From: Chamaecyparis obtusa
Taxonomy: Eukaryota; Streptophyta; Pinopsida; Cupressales; Cupressaceae
Length of the DNA: 64,000 nt
Direction: 5' to 3'
NCBI GenBank assembly: GCA_027943335.1
Contig: BSBK01005146.1
Location: 1,310,001-1,374,000, forward strand
The notes beneath the pieces are model-generated. The model searched no databases and had not been told where the DNA came from. It saw nothing but the letters and a program-made list of their open reading frames with translations. The translations under genes and the position numbers were made by a program. Every line of letters begins with the position of its first letter. Position 1 is the first letter of the stretch. This document shows positions 48,297-59,868 of the stretch, in pieces.

Positions 48297-48950
48297 TGTC
48301 ATGAACCATAATTGATGCAATAATACATATGTATACTTATTTAATATCATCTTAAAATCAATATTAGAAATAACAGTAATATAATATTGATCAATATATA
48401 TATAGAAGAATTTATTAATAATAATTCATATTAATTATTTAATATTTAATAACTATCAATATATATAATCAACTGATAGTTATCAATGAAATATTAGTAG
48501 TCAATATTATTATTGATCACTATAACAAATAAATATAATTAATCAATATTAACATTAAAATAATATCCATAATATTTAAATAATTAATTATATTAATATC
48601 AATTTAATATCAACATCATATTAATCAGTAATCAATATAAATATAATATTAATATAATCTATAATATTAATTAATAATATTAGTTAATAATAATCAATCA
48701 TTGTAATTTATTAATTAATATATAATTGATGATAATATTAATTCATATTAATATTTAATTAATCAATATAATATTAAAATTAATCTACAATATAATATTG
48801 ATCATTAATATTAATCTATATAATATAAATATTAATCTATTATAATCTATCCATATTAATAATCAACATTAATTAATATACAATTACTATTATTAATATA
48901 TATCAATATACTATTAATCAAAGTTCATCATATTATCCATGAGTATTAAC
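48297..48950 (+). repeat. Very AT-rich LTR-like segment
   Basis: Starts TGTCATGAACC directly after the polypurine tract. Most of the next 650 bp is built from aatattaatta-type words with almost no G or C. The 3' boundary is not clear, and the transition near 48950 may not be the LTR end. Confidence 0.55.
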
Positions 48951-49539
48951 AAATTTGGAGGCATGAAATGGGGACTAGGAAGGCTAGGGGGCAGTACAAG
49001 AATCAAGACAAAATCAGGAATAATCCTGACATAAGGTCGGATTCCAACCCCTTTGTCAAGACTCCTGATATTGACAACCCCTAAAATTCCGCCTTGGCAT
49101 TGTAAATCAATTGGTTTCGAATGTTAGAAACAAGAGTGTCGCCCTTGAATGCAGATCGCACAATGATGAAGAGGTAAGGAAAATGCTCAATCCAGACACT
49201 AGGTCAAAATCCGACCTCATGTCAGGATTCGTAATCCCGACACCCCCTGATTTCTACCCTTTGTTCCTAGTCAGACTTGCACTCCATGATGCTTCCCTTC
49301 ACAAATTTGGCTATTTCAAATTGTAACTAAGATACTGTCCCATGAAAATCAGATCCGAATCTGGCTAAAAAACTCAGAAATAAGAGAAAAAATAGAATAT
49401 AAATCAGGCTGAAATGTGGAGTTAATAGATTTTCATACAAAGCTTACATGGGTACAACTTCAATAATCAAGTTAAATTTGCCATAGAAGCACCTTAATCC
49501 TGTTTTGTTTATCATTTCTGCAGCCTTAACATCAAATTG
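48951..49539. other. No gene recognised
   Basis: Contains two copies of the dispersed 'attccgac' type motif (near 49010-49100 and 49170-49260). May still belong to the LTR that starts at 48297. Confidence 0.4.
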
Positions 49540-50346
49540 TTTTTCTCTTTTGTTTCGCAAGGTAACTTTTGAAGAAGGAGATGCTTGGAAGAACAAAAGA
49601 TGGTGGCAAGGTCAAGCTCAGGGACTTCAAGCAAGAATTCACAAATGGCTTCCATCAAACAAGATTAGGCTCAAAACTTCAAACAAGAATGAGGTTCAAG
49701 GTCAGATTATCAAAGTGGAATTTGAAGAACAAATTTGGCAAAAAAAAATTCAGAGTCTACAATTAAAGAAAATTATCAAAACATGAATTTCCTCCCAAAA
49801 TCCAAGTTCACTTTAAAGATCCAGCTACATGAAAGACTTTATCACATCAAGAAGATCAAGGTCAAGGCATCGAAAGAGACATCAAGTTTGCGAGTACAAG
49901 TAAGATCAAAATCATGGCAATGAGAAGATTTTTAGAAGATGGAGAAAATTTGACAAGATGAAACAATTTGGGAATATGCCATCAAGCTAACACTGGAAAA
50001 TGTTGAGTATCAAGAGATATTTTCTCATCATCAAAAGATATTTATCAAGTCTATAAGCCAAGGATGTTGAGGTGGTGCCTACTCATCTTCAACCAATCAG
50101 AAGGCTCCGGTTACACGTGTCCAAGCATAATCAATCATATTATGCCAAGTGTACATGTGGAGTCCACTCCATGTCTCTACCTAATCTATTTTCTCATTGG
50201 CTATTGGAAGCAATATAATTTTCTTATTGGCCCATAGCATGGTGCCTTCACGTAATTGGTGAAGCATTTAATGCTTGTAGTTGTTAGTTGGATTAGGGGC
50301 AATGTTGGCATAATCTCGGCCCTTGATCTTGGATCAATCTTGGCCC

Positions 50347-50661
50347 TGTTACAAGATTCAAGAATTGGCAGATTAACGGATTTCTGGATGATTAATTAAC
50401 AAAGGAACAAATGTGTTCCTTATAAAGAATTACAAGGACGTTGTTTCTAAAAGAAACAACGTACACTGAAGACGAAATTAGAAACAAAACTGAAGACAGG
50501 ATAGGAAATATTCCTATCTGGACTGAAGATGAAAGAGACAGGATAGGAAACATTCCTATCTAGACTGAAAGACGGACTACAGACAAGTAGTTGACCATTA
50601 TAGAAAGTATTTAACTAAGGAGATAATATCTTAATAAAGATATTAAGATATTATCTTAATA
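50347..50661 (-). repeat. 3' LTR of the gag-only element
   Basis: TGTTACAAGATTC...TTATCTTAATA on the plus strand. It ends in a nested inverted repeat (gatattaagatattatctt). Confidence 0.88.
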
Positions 50662-50931
50662 CCCTCCCTTAATGGTCAACGTACGGATGTCGAAACATTC
50701 TATGATAACTGAGACCCTCCCTAGATCTACAGAATGCTGAAACCAAGAAGCTTTGCCAAAAGAGTGCTATGACTCAAAACAGACTGCAATTACAAAACCC
50801 AAAATCTCACACAACCTTGCGTATTACAGACAACGTGAAATGATTTTTAAGGAGAAAATCAACAAACCCAAAAACAAAAACAAATACAGATTCAAAAAGC
50901 GAAAAATGCAGCTTCGCCTTGGTCAGGAAGC

Positions 50932-51768
50932 TCAGCAACTTGTGTTGTTTGGCTGGGAAGCATTTTGCTTCGCTTGGGCAGCCAAATGTTTCTGGCACTC
51001 AAAGTTCATATGGCCAAACTTGTGATAGTAATTACACTGCACATTTTGCTTCGTAGAGCCATCCAGAGATTAAACAGAAGGTTGATGCTGGAAAGGCTGA
51101 GAAGATTGATAGTTGTCATTGTTCTGTTGAAAGGATTTTGCAGCAAATGCCTGTTCTGAGGAGGCTGTAGAAGCACTGCTACCAAACTGTTGTTTCCAAC
51201 GATCCTGCTACAAGAGTTTGGTGCATAATGCTGGAAACTTCAGATCAACACTAGTTGACGTAAGGTTGAATGTTTCTATGAAGTGCTCATAGGACGATGG
51301 TAGACTTTTCAGGGTGATGACTACCATATCCTCTTCCTCCATTTTCCGACCAATAGCTTCAAGCTGATCGCGAATGTCCTTAATCTTTGTCAGATGCTCC
51401 TACAAGGACATACATTCATCCATCACAATGGAGAACTGATTCTTCAGAAAGAATGCCCGACTCTTGTCAAATGTTTCATGCAGCTCCTTCAGATATTTCC
51501 AGATTTCTACAGCTGACTTGCCAGAAGGAATCTGCGATCGCTGATCATCGATAACAGAGAGCTTAAGATGCATAACAACCTCTCGATTGCGACCATCAAA
51601 TTTGTCCTAGTCAGATCCTACTTGTTGAGGACCCGTCGTAGTGCCCAAAATGAGCTCATCCAAGCGACGATACTCAAAGATAGTGAGCATACGCTGCTTC
51701 CAGGTGTTATAGTTGTTGCCATTGAATCGTTGACTACCCTCCAACATCAAATTAGTCAATGATGCCAT
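50932..51768 (-). pseudogene. Copia gag of the gag-only element
   Basis: 279 codons from the ATG at 51766-51768 to the TGA at 50932-50934, with no frameshift. It begins MASLTNLMLEGSQRF and contains the gag core (NNYNTWKQRM, SLPSSYEHFIETF). The zinc knuckle is damaged: CNYYHKFGHMNFEC, where the second cysteine is tyrosine. Four in-frame stops (three TAG, one TAA) lie where glutamine or a similar codon would be expected. No protease, integrase or RT follows before the polypurine tract, so mobility would have needed proteins supplied in trans. Confidence 0.82.
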
Positions 51769-52504
51769 CTTGCACGTTTCTCAATGCACGGAAAACGAAG
51801 ATACATAGAAGAGGCACTGACATGTACTTCAAGGCAAAAAATTGGAAGACCCAAGAAAAACTGAGTACTCAAAAGAGAGCTTGAAAAAACCAGAAAGAAT
51901 ATGCTGTTGAAATCTGGATCTATTGGCTCGAAAATCAAGGCACAAAAATTGAGGCACGCAGAAAAAAATGGACGACAACCCAGTTGAGTTCTTGAAAAAC
52001 CCACCAAGAATTTGTAATCAAAAAAAAATTCAAGCACAAAAATTAGGGTTTCGAGCAAAAAACGGCCTGGCTGCAAAAAAACTTTAATCGGCAGCCATGA
52101 ATGGAGATCACTTGCAGAAAAACGTGGATTCGTTGCAGAAAAAACAAGGTCGCATGAAGAAACAAGCAGTGAATCAATCCCGTCGCGCGAGCAGAGAACA
52201 GAGACGTTCGCAAGAAACAAAAACGTCTGGTTTTTTTTTCAAAATAGACACAAATCACGCCCAATAAGCTCTTGAAACGCGGCTAGATAGAAAAAAAAAA
52301 AGAGCATGAAAGAGTCACGACAAAAGACTTGGAAGAATCGCACCTTAAAAACGAGATGTTCAGAAAAAATTTGCAACTTAAGAAACCCGCGATTTCTTCC
52401 TACGTTTTGTTTTGCCAAAAAATTCCACACAAATTTGTAAGATCTCTAAATAATTTCGAAAAAAATTTGAAGCCAAATACTTTCGAAAAAATTATTCTCC
52501 TGGG
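51769..52504 (-). other. Leader of the gag-only element
   Basis: 736 bp between primer site and gag ATG, rich in A-runs on the plus strand. It has overlapping Phe/Leu-rich minus-strand frames (for example 51756-52220) that look like composition artefacts. Confidence 0.5.
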
Positions 52505-52515
52505 CTTTGATACCA

Positions 52516-52830
52516 TGTTACAAGATTCAAGAATTGGCAGATTAACGGATTTCCGAATGATTGATTAACAGAGGAACAAATGTGTTCCTTATAAAGAATT
52601 ACAAGGACGTTGTTTCTAATAGAAACAACGTAGATTGAAGACGAAATTAGAAACAAAACTGAAGACAGGATAGGAAACATTCCTATCTGGATTGAAGACG
52701 AAAGAGACAGGATAGGAAACATTCCTATCTAGACTGAAAGACAGACTACAGACAAGTAGTTGACCATTATTGAAAGTATTTAACTAAGGAGATAATATCT
52801 TAATAAAGATATTAAGATATTATCTTAATA
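52516..52830 (-). repeat. 5' LTR of the gag-only element
   Basis: 315 bp, same length as the 3' LTR. Preceded by 'ctttgatacca', the reverse complement of a TGGTATCAAAG primer site. Confidence 0.88.
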
Positions 52831-53700
52831 AGCACTTCATTGTAAATGAACAACTATAAAAGGCCAAGGCCTTCTCATTTGTAAATTTATTAGATTAGAC
52901 TGAGGAGATTAAGATTAGAATTAGAGGTAGAGTAGGAGAGAATTGTTGTTGAATTGTTGCTAATATACTATCAAATTTGCTCTACAATTCATTGTTGTGT
53001 TTTACATGTTGAATAATTGTAATCTCTTTTGGAAGTATTGCATGGTGATCTACATTCCTCACTTAGAATAGGATTTCATTTCATGTTGGATAGAAATAGT
53101 GTTTAGTTGAATGGAAGATATTTTGGATACATCTTTGGTGAGCTCACTTAGACCAAACCACTACCTACTTGTTGATTGTAAGTTTGTCTTGTATGGTCAA
53201 ATGGCATATTTATGAACTTAACTTCGATTATTGCTTGCACATTGATATGCATCAATGGATGGTGTTAATGGAATGGTGGTAATTTGAACATCTTATATTT
53301 ACCTTAGGAGATTGCACTAGCTTGGTTGATATCGATGGCTAAACTAAGTCTAGTAGGGTTACAAAGACATCCACAATTTCTTGCATTCTAGGAGTAGATT
53401 AGCTTTCTAAATCCTTGCCCTTATAGTTTTGTTGGTTGAAAGAAATTAAAAATCAAGTTGATGTCCATTGAATGAGTAGTGTAAGTCTCTTTGTGATAAC
53501 CGGCATATCACATCATTATAACTAAGTGAAAGTTTACAATAAGAAGGAATATTGAGGTTGTCTCATTTGATCACACAATCCATATACATTGTTTAGCATA
53601 TGAGCATCCTTATTCAAGAGAGAGTTGCAGATTTGGTGTTTCGTTTGGAATACTAAGTATTCAAATCTACATGTTGTAGTGGAATAAATTTCACATCAAT

Positions 53701-53928
53701 AGGTTGCCCGGGTGGTCATCCAGTCAACTTTCAATTCTCCCTAAAAAATAAGAGACCTCTCTAAAATGTAGGAACTGCCCTCTAAAAGTTTGAAATGGCT
53801 CACAGAGCCCCTACAAAGCTCCATGACCCTATGAATGAGTCCCCTGACCATATTGTTGACCTACGGGAATTCAAATGATAGGTCAACCTCTACTCATCTG
53901 CCTGTCATCTAGGGAGGAGACATTACAA
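53701..53928 (-). repeat. LTR fragment (3' LTR of the element at 53929-55470)
   Basis: Ends ggaggagacattaca at 53928, the family's TGTAATGTC end. It is followed by the purine/hairpin block (53930-53965: gggattgcttgcccacaagcaat). The rest of the LTR to the left is missing. Confidence 0.6.
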
Positions 53929-55470
53929 TCCTCCCTTCCCAGGGATTGCTTGCCCACAAGCAATACATCACTGTACCACCACAATCCCATACTAACCATA
54001 TATAGAACACTGATTGCTCCTGCTTCTCCACTCTAATATAAATACCTTGTAACCTCAATACTTGAAACAACTCATCAGGGTTCAGTAATTGCCAATGCAA
54101 CATTGAAGCCACTTCTCAGGTCCCACATCGAGGTATAGTCCCTGCTGTATGGAATGTAGGAGAAGTATACCACATCATCACCATGGAGTAACCATATGTG
54201 AATGCAAGTCATCCCAATAATGTGAAGGTGAACCCCCTCATGCCAAGAAGTCCACACAAATGGCCACTCTCTCTCATTGTCATTACTCGGACCAACAACC
54301 AACATGATATCAAACGTGTCATCCAAATAGTGCCAATCCAAGGAAATCACCCCATACTCCATCTCTATCCAAAAGATAAACCTCTCAGTACTCCAATACC
54401 ACTGAATCACTGAAGTAGTCAATGCCAACTCAAGGAATGCTATATGATTTTGACTAGAGCAGCCACTAATCCAAATGGAGTCAAGGAACATGAAATCACC
54501 AATCAATAAAGATATTATTTTCCTATCCAGGGAAATAGGTGATACAACCAAAGATGAGATATGGATATTCTTAACATCCGTCATAGACAACTCATGGGTG
54601 GCTGGCCCACTAGGATTGTTGTCAATATAATCACCATTATCATCAAGAAAGTGATGAACTAAATTCTTTTAATTGGTCATTCTATGTTCAGCATCCTGCA
54701 ATGAGTGGTGGCTGTCCCGAATATGTTGAAGACGGAATTTGGCTGGATGGGCCAATAACTTGGCTTGTCTTGCCCTTTCCAGCCAATTCTCATTAAGTTT
54801 TTGAGACTGCTCTATGTCAGCAACAAGATGCAAGCATTGGGCATTTAACAGCAAAACCTATATTACTCACCTCCACGTGATTAGCAGCTGCAATGTCATT
54901 AAAATTTAAGGATTTATTACTGCTGTTAGAAATCAGAAAATTAGGACTGATTTGTTCACCTTTATCCATGTTTTCTAGAGCCTCAAAGTCAAGGCAAGCA
55001 AACATACTCTTAGCTGTCCCTCTCTTAAGTTTCATTCATTAGTGCCTTAAGCACGATATGTTTACCCATGTGAGTAAACTCCAACTCCAACTTGTTGAAA
55101 TCTTGGACATACCTTCCAAGAGATTTCAACTATTGCACACCAAGTACCACATCCGTACCTCCACCAATACCAACCGATCAAGAATGTCCTATAGCCTGTT
55201 AAATGCTTGTGCTATCCGTAATTGAGTATTCATGAGTCTTAAACAACTCTCGATGAAGATCATCGTGCTAGATTTTCCTACCCCTCTGTTGGGGACTCAT
55301 GCTACCATCATGTAAGTCACCCATATCTGCTGGCCCCACTGTATCAAACGCAGCCCATGCCTGTGTCTGTGCTCTCCTATGGATGTATCTCTATAAGCCT
55401 CAAATCTGCCCAGATACATAGAACTGCACCCAAAACCCTCAGGGTGGCAGAATCACTGCTCTAATCCAAC
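53929..55470 (-). pseudogene. Interior of a second ORF-bearing non-autonomous element
   Basis: Frames at 55035-54817, 54854-54669 and 54590-54075, then 54112-53909, read in sequence with frameshifts. The last two resemble the C-terminus of the 24991-27492 ORF: a LL-x-GDDV motif with an aromatic-rich stretch after it, then a block like LRLQGIYIRV (compare LQFRGAYLRL) and Trp-rich sequence. A helical, possibly coiled-coil part precedes them, as in that ORF. Upstream (55036-55457), short broken frames (WAAFDTVGPADMGDLHDG) take the place of the PDS5-like region. No gag-pol motifs. The primer-site relic 'gctctaatccaa' sits at 55458-55469. Confidence 0.5.
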
Positions 55471-55634
55471 TGAAAGATTCCATATAGAATTTTGAACAAA
55501 TAACTGATGGTTTTCCCCCTAATTTCTTTGACCAGCAAAGTGATTAAGATTGTCTATTTTTTTGGTTTTTTTCACATTTATGATCTTTTTGTGTTTTTGG
55601 TAGGTTTTTTTTTTGGTATTTTTGATATTTAAAT

Positions 55635-58600
55635 CAGTGTTCCAAGAATCGCCCATGAATCGCCTGAATCGGGCGATTCACAAGTCGATTCACACCAAAC
55701 AATTTTTTAGGAATCGGAAATCAGACTCGGCGATTTTTTGGAGTGAATCGCATGAATCGCCTAAATCGGCGATTCATGTCATGAATCGCATGAATCGGTA
55801 GTCGTGAATCAGCATGAATCAGCCGCGGCAGGCAGACTTATAAAGTCAAAAAAAAATAAAGTTTGACTTATTTTTTTTAGGTTTAAATGGGCATTTTGTC
55901 TTTGTTTTAACCCTATAGGGTCTTCCATTTGTTTAGTATGAGTAGAAGAGAGGAAAAGTGAGAGAGAAGAAGAGAAAAGGAAAAGCACAAGTTTGCAAAC
56001 AGCAGGAAGGAAGAGCAGCAAAGAGAAGAAAAATCCATTTGGGGAGGCCATAAGATTGCATTGGGAGCATTAAGGAGTCATTAGCAACACTCCTCAACTG
56101 ATTTGCAAGAGGTAGTGTTGATTTTTTTTTGGTATGTTAGTGTATTGTTCATTTTTTGTTAAATTTTTTTAGTTTTCATTTGCAAATCTTGAATGTTTGT
56201 TTTTTAGTTTTAATAAATTGCAAAGTAGGCTTTGTTGTTTTGTTTATTAGTTTGTTAGATTGTCTTACTTTGAATTTTGAAACATAGAGGTTTTACTTGA
56301 AATTTATTATTGCAGGAGTCTTAATTTTCATTTTCCCCAATGGGTAAAAAAGATGAGTGTTGGAAATATACCGAAGACTTTCCTAGAAGAACAAAATTCC
56401 AAACAAAATGTATGTTTTGTAAATAAATAAATTCCGGTGGCATTTATAGATTCAAATTCCACATTGCTGCCATACCCGGACATGATATTGCAATTTGCAC
56501 TCAACAAACAGCTGAGGCAAAACGAACTTGTTTAGTGGCATTAGAAAAATTTGAACAAAACAAAATAAATAAAAAAAGGCAACTAGAAGAGATAAGGGCT
56601 ATTGGCTCCCATGCTCCCACTGCCACAACCGCATCTACACCTGCATCAGAGTCCACATCCGTAGGTTGTGTTGGAGAGGGTTCTACTAGGCGTCCTTTTC
56701 GTCCTAGTGCTGCTGCTCATGCTAGTGCTACTGCTGATGCTAGTGGTGGTGTTAGTGCTAGTGCTACTGCTACTGCTAGTGCTACTGCTAGTCATTCTTA
56801 TAGTCATATTGAGGCTGACAGTGCCCTATTGCAGCCTAGAGTGCGAAAGAACAGATTGGATAGTTACTTTGTGCCCCGCACTACTCCTGGCTCACAACCC
56901 ACACTTGAGGGCATGGGTTTGAACAAGGAGATTCAAGATGCTGCGAGAAAAGAAATTTGCAAATTTTGGTACTTTTGCAACATTCCATTTTTTGCAGCGA
57001 GGTAACTGATTCTTTTTTATTTGTTTTCTTTAAGTTTAAAGTTAAATTTTAATTATATTTATTTGTGTAATGATGTAATCATAGATTCACTTTACATAAT
57101 GATTTATCATCTAAATTTCTAATCATAATCTATTTGTGATAGGGCTCCTTACTAGCAAAATATGATAGATGCGGTTGCCATATGTGGTCCGGGGTTTAAA
57201 GCCCCAACTGAGGCTGAGTTGAGTGGACAGCTCTTAGATGAAATGTTAGAGGACATGAAGACTGAGCTTCAAAACCACCGAAGGGATTGGATTGTAAAGG
57301 GTTGCACCATCATGACTGATGGTTGGACCGACAGGAGGAATAGAACACTCATCAATTTTCTTGTTTCCTGTGGAGGTGATTAATCATTCTACTTTCCTAC
57401 ATGTATTGTGAAATTTGAATAATTTAAATTCTGATTTGTTGATTGCTAATTTGTTGCCGATCCATGATAATTCATTCTTTTGTAGGATATGCCATGTTCC
57501 TCAAGTCTATTGATGCTTCTGCCCATGTAAAAAACGCAACATACTTATGTGAGATTATTGAGGAAGTCATCAAAGAGGTGGGTGAACAAAATGTGGTGCA
57601 GGTGGTGACTGATAATGCAGCAAGTTATGTTGCTACAGGTAAACTTGTAACTTTTCAAGTTTTGAAAATTAATTTATTCGAACACTTTTCTAATTCTAAG
57701 TTTCCTAACATGTTCCAATTTCTAATTAATTTAAAATTGTTGTAGGTAAACTATTGATGGAGAGGCACCCCACCATCTTTTGGTCTCCTTGTGCGGCACA
57801 TTGCCTTGACCTCATGTTGGAGGAAATTGGCAAGCTTAAGTGGGTAAAGTCATGCGTAGATAGAGCAAAAAGTATATGCAAGTTTATCTACAACCATGCA
57901 TTCATCCTTAGCACTATGAGGGCCTACACAAGAGACAAGGAGTTAGCTCGTCCAAGGATCACGAGGTTTGCCTCGAATTTCATCACACTGCAGTCCTTTT
58001 TGACATCAAGGGACGATTTGAGGAGAATGTTTGTTGGGCGGGAGTGGACTACATCCTCCTATGCTACGACCACTATAGGGGTAGATGTGGCAAATTGGAT
58101 CTTTGATGAGGATGGTTTTTGGGAATCTACTAAAGAAATTGTTGAGGTAAATTTCTTACAATTTAATATTTAGTATTTAGTTTTACTATTTATTATTTAA
58201 TTGTTAATGATTTACTTATACTTTTAGTTTTATAATTTTATTATTTATATTTAAGTTTTGACTCAAATGTTTTTTTTACATTATATGCAGGTCGCTGAGC
58301 CCCTCGTATCTCTCCTATGAACTGCTGATGGGGAGAAGCCCTCTCTTGGCTACATATATGAGGGCATGGATAGGGCCAAGGAGGCCATTAGAGCCAGGTA
58401 TCTAGGAGTGCAGGAGAAGTATGTCTCTCTTTGGGATATCATTGATAGGAGATGGCAGAATCAGCTCCACCGACCCATCCATGCAACAGCTTATTATCTG
58501 AATCGAGTATTTCGTTTTCGTGCTGACTTCAAGGCGGATGAGGAGGTTCTCACCGGCCTATATACAGTGATCCAGAGGTTGAGTACTGATGAGGATAGTG

Positions 58601-59868
58601 CAGCTGCAACCCTTGAGCTAGACAAATTCAATAATATGGAAGGGTCAATTTTCTCTAGCAGGATGGCCATAGATAGTCGAACAAAACTACAGCCAAGTAA
58701 CTATAAAAATAATATATTCTTGAATGTTAAGTAACAAGTTTATGGCTTATAAGTTGTGCATTTTAATTTTTGATTTTGTAATTTTAAAGTTGTAATTTTG
58801 TAAATGATACTAATTGATTTTGTTTTCCCTTATTTCAGATAGATGGTGGCAAATGTTTGGGCCCACAACTCCAAAACTTCAGAAAATTGCCACCCGTATT
58901 CTGAGTCAGCCAAGCAGCGCTTCTGGATGTGAGCGCAATTGGTCCATGTTCGAGCATATCCACTCGAAGAAGAGAAATAGGTTGACAGTGCAGAGGTTGA
59001 ATGATCTTGTTTTTGTTCATTACAACCTTCGTATTAGGATCTGACAGATTATGGGCATTGACTCCTCTCCGATCATTCTGGATGAGATTGATCCAGAATC
59101 AGAGTGGCTCACTGAGGCTGTGGATCCGATCTTCACTGAGGCAGACCATGAGTGGATTGACCAGGTAGATAGAGAGGCTGAGGCTGTGGCCATGGCAGAG
59201 GAGGCGACTAGAGCACGTTCAGGCACTGGCAGACTCACACGTGCACGCACAAACAGAGGCCCTAGTGATGTTGTCCGTGAGCCCATCTTACATGCGGAGG
59301 ATATGGCTCAGCAATCCTCTAGGACCTACCTTAGACGCCTTTGTAGAAGGCAGACAGGATACTCAAAGGCTGAGGCTGAGGCTGCGGCCGAGCTTGAGGA
59401 TGATGATGAGGCTTGAGCTACAGCCTTGTTTTTTCATTTTGTTTACAGACTGATACTATTACATTTACAGTTTACTGATAGACATACATTTCATGGATCT
59501 TCATCTTACATACATTTATGATTTGATGTCTTATGGATCTTCATCTCACATACATATTTGATATTACATTCTATGATTTGACTCATTATGATAATATGAT
59601 TTCAGATTTCTAATTACTTCAGTTCAGCTACAATTTACATTTTACATGTAGCGTATGTGATGGATTTACCATTTATGTTCCTTGTTAATGTATGTTAGCT
59701 TCTATTTGATGATGTTATACTATGTTTAAGTTATATTCAATAAAGGGTGTCTGAAATAAGTTTTAAATTGTTAAAATCTAGTGTTTTTTAAATTTGCCGA
59801 TTCATGGCCGATTCGCGATTCGATTTGGCCAAAACGATTCCGAGACGATTCCGATTCTCGTTTCTTTG
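55635..59868 (+). mobile_element. hAT-superfamily DNA transposon, 4234 bp, full length but decayed
   Basis: Flanked by a perfect 8-bp duplication ATTTAAAT (55627-55634 and 59869-59876), as expected for hAT. The ends are imperfect inverted repeats (CAGTGTTCCAAGAATCG and, reverse-complemented, CAAAGAAACGAGAATCG). Subterminal repeats of 'atgaatcgc' type are dense at 55648-55815 and, in inverted form, at 59795-59860. It carries one transposase gene and sits inside a unit of LTR copy B. Confidence 0.93.
56340..59416 (+). pseudogene. hAT transposase (BED finger, DUF659, C-terminal dimerisation domain), six exons
   Basis: Exons by GT...AG boundaries with a consistent frame: 56340-57001, 57143-57375, 57486-57638, 57746-58146, 58291-58696, 58839-59416 (about 810 codons). 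Exon 1 has a BED-type finger (CMFCK...H..HD) and an Ala/Ser/Thr repeat tract. Exon 2 starts DUF659 with GCTIMTDGWTDRRNRTLINF. Exon 4 has CAAHCLDLMLEEIGK. Exon 6 has the hAT C-terminal motif (SSASGCERNWSMFEHIHSKK) and an acidic tail. In-frame stops: TAA at 56424, TAG at 57153, TGA at 58318 and TGA at 59042. There are no frameshifts. Each stop is one transition from a plausible sense codon (CAA, TGG, CGA, CGA). Inactive. Confidence 0.9.

Larger units (their letters stand above)
50347..52830 (-). mobile_element. Gag-only copia element (TR-GAG-like), 2484 bp
   Basis: Two 315-bp LTRs (50347-50661 and 52516-52830) differ at roughly 12 positions by eye. A primer-site reverse complement (ctttgatacca) abuts the right LTR at 52505-52515, and a purine tract (AAGGGAGGG on the minus strand) abuts the left one. 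The LTR starts TATTAAG on the minus strand, not the usual TG, and ends TTGTAACA. Flanks ggccc and agcac are a weak target duplication (3 of 5). The interior has only gag. Confidence 0.82.
49540..53700 (+). repeat. Dispersed repeat R, copy 2, split by a gag-only copia element
   Basis: 49540-50346 and 52831-53700 together match copy 1 (12640-14260, opposite strand). The insertion point falls between '...atcttggccc' and 'agcacttcattg', matching the intact copy 1 sequence '...agagccattcattg' read on the minus strand. At 53700 it is replaced by an LTR fragment. Confidence 0.8.

Noticed and set aside
47809..48315. 168-residue Cys/His/Phe-rich ORF
   Set aside because: It is a translation of the 29-bp minisatellite; parallel long frames exist in a second reading frame, as expected for a repeat lacking stops.
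51756..52220. 154-residue Phe/Leu-rich minus-strand ORF that looks membrane-like
   Set aside because: It lies in the leader of the gag-only element and overlaps the gag start in another frame; the composition follows from A-runs on the plus strand.
59020..59286. Minus-strand Ser-rich ORF
   Set aside because: Shadow of the acidic C-terminal exon of the hAT transposase.
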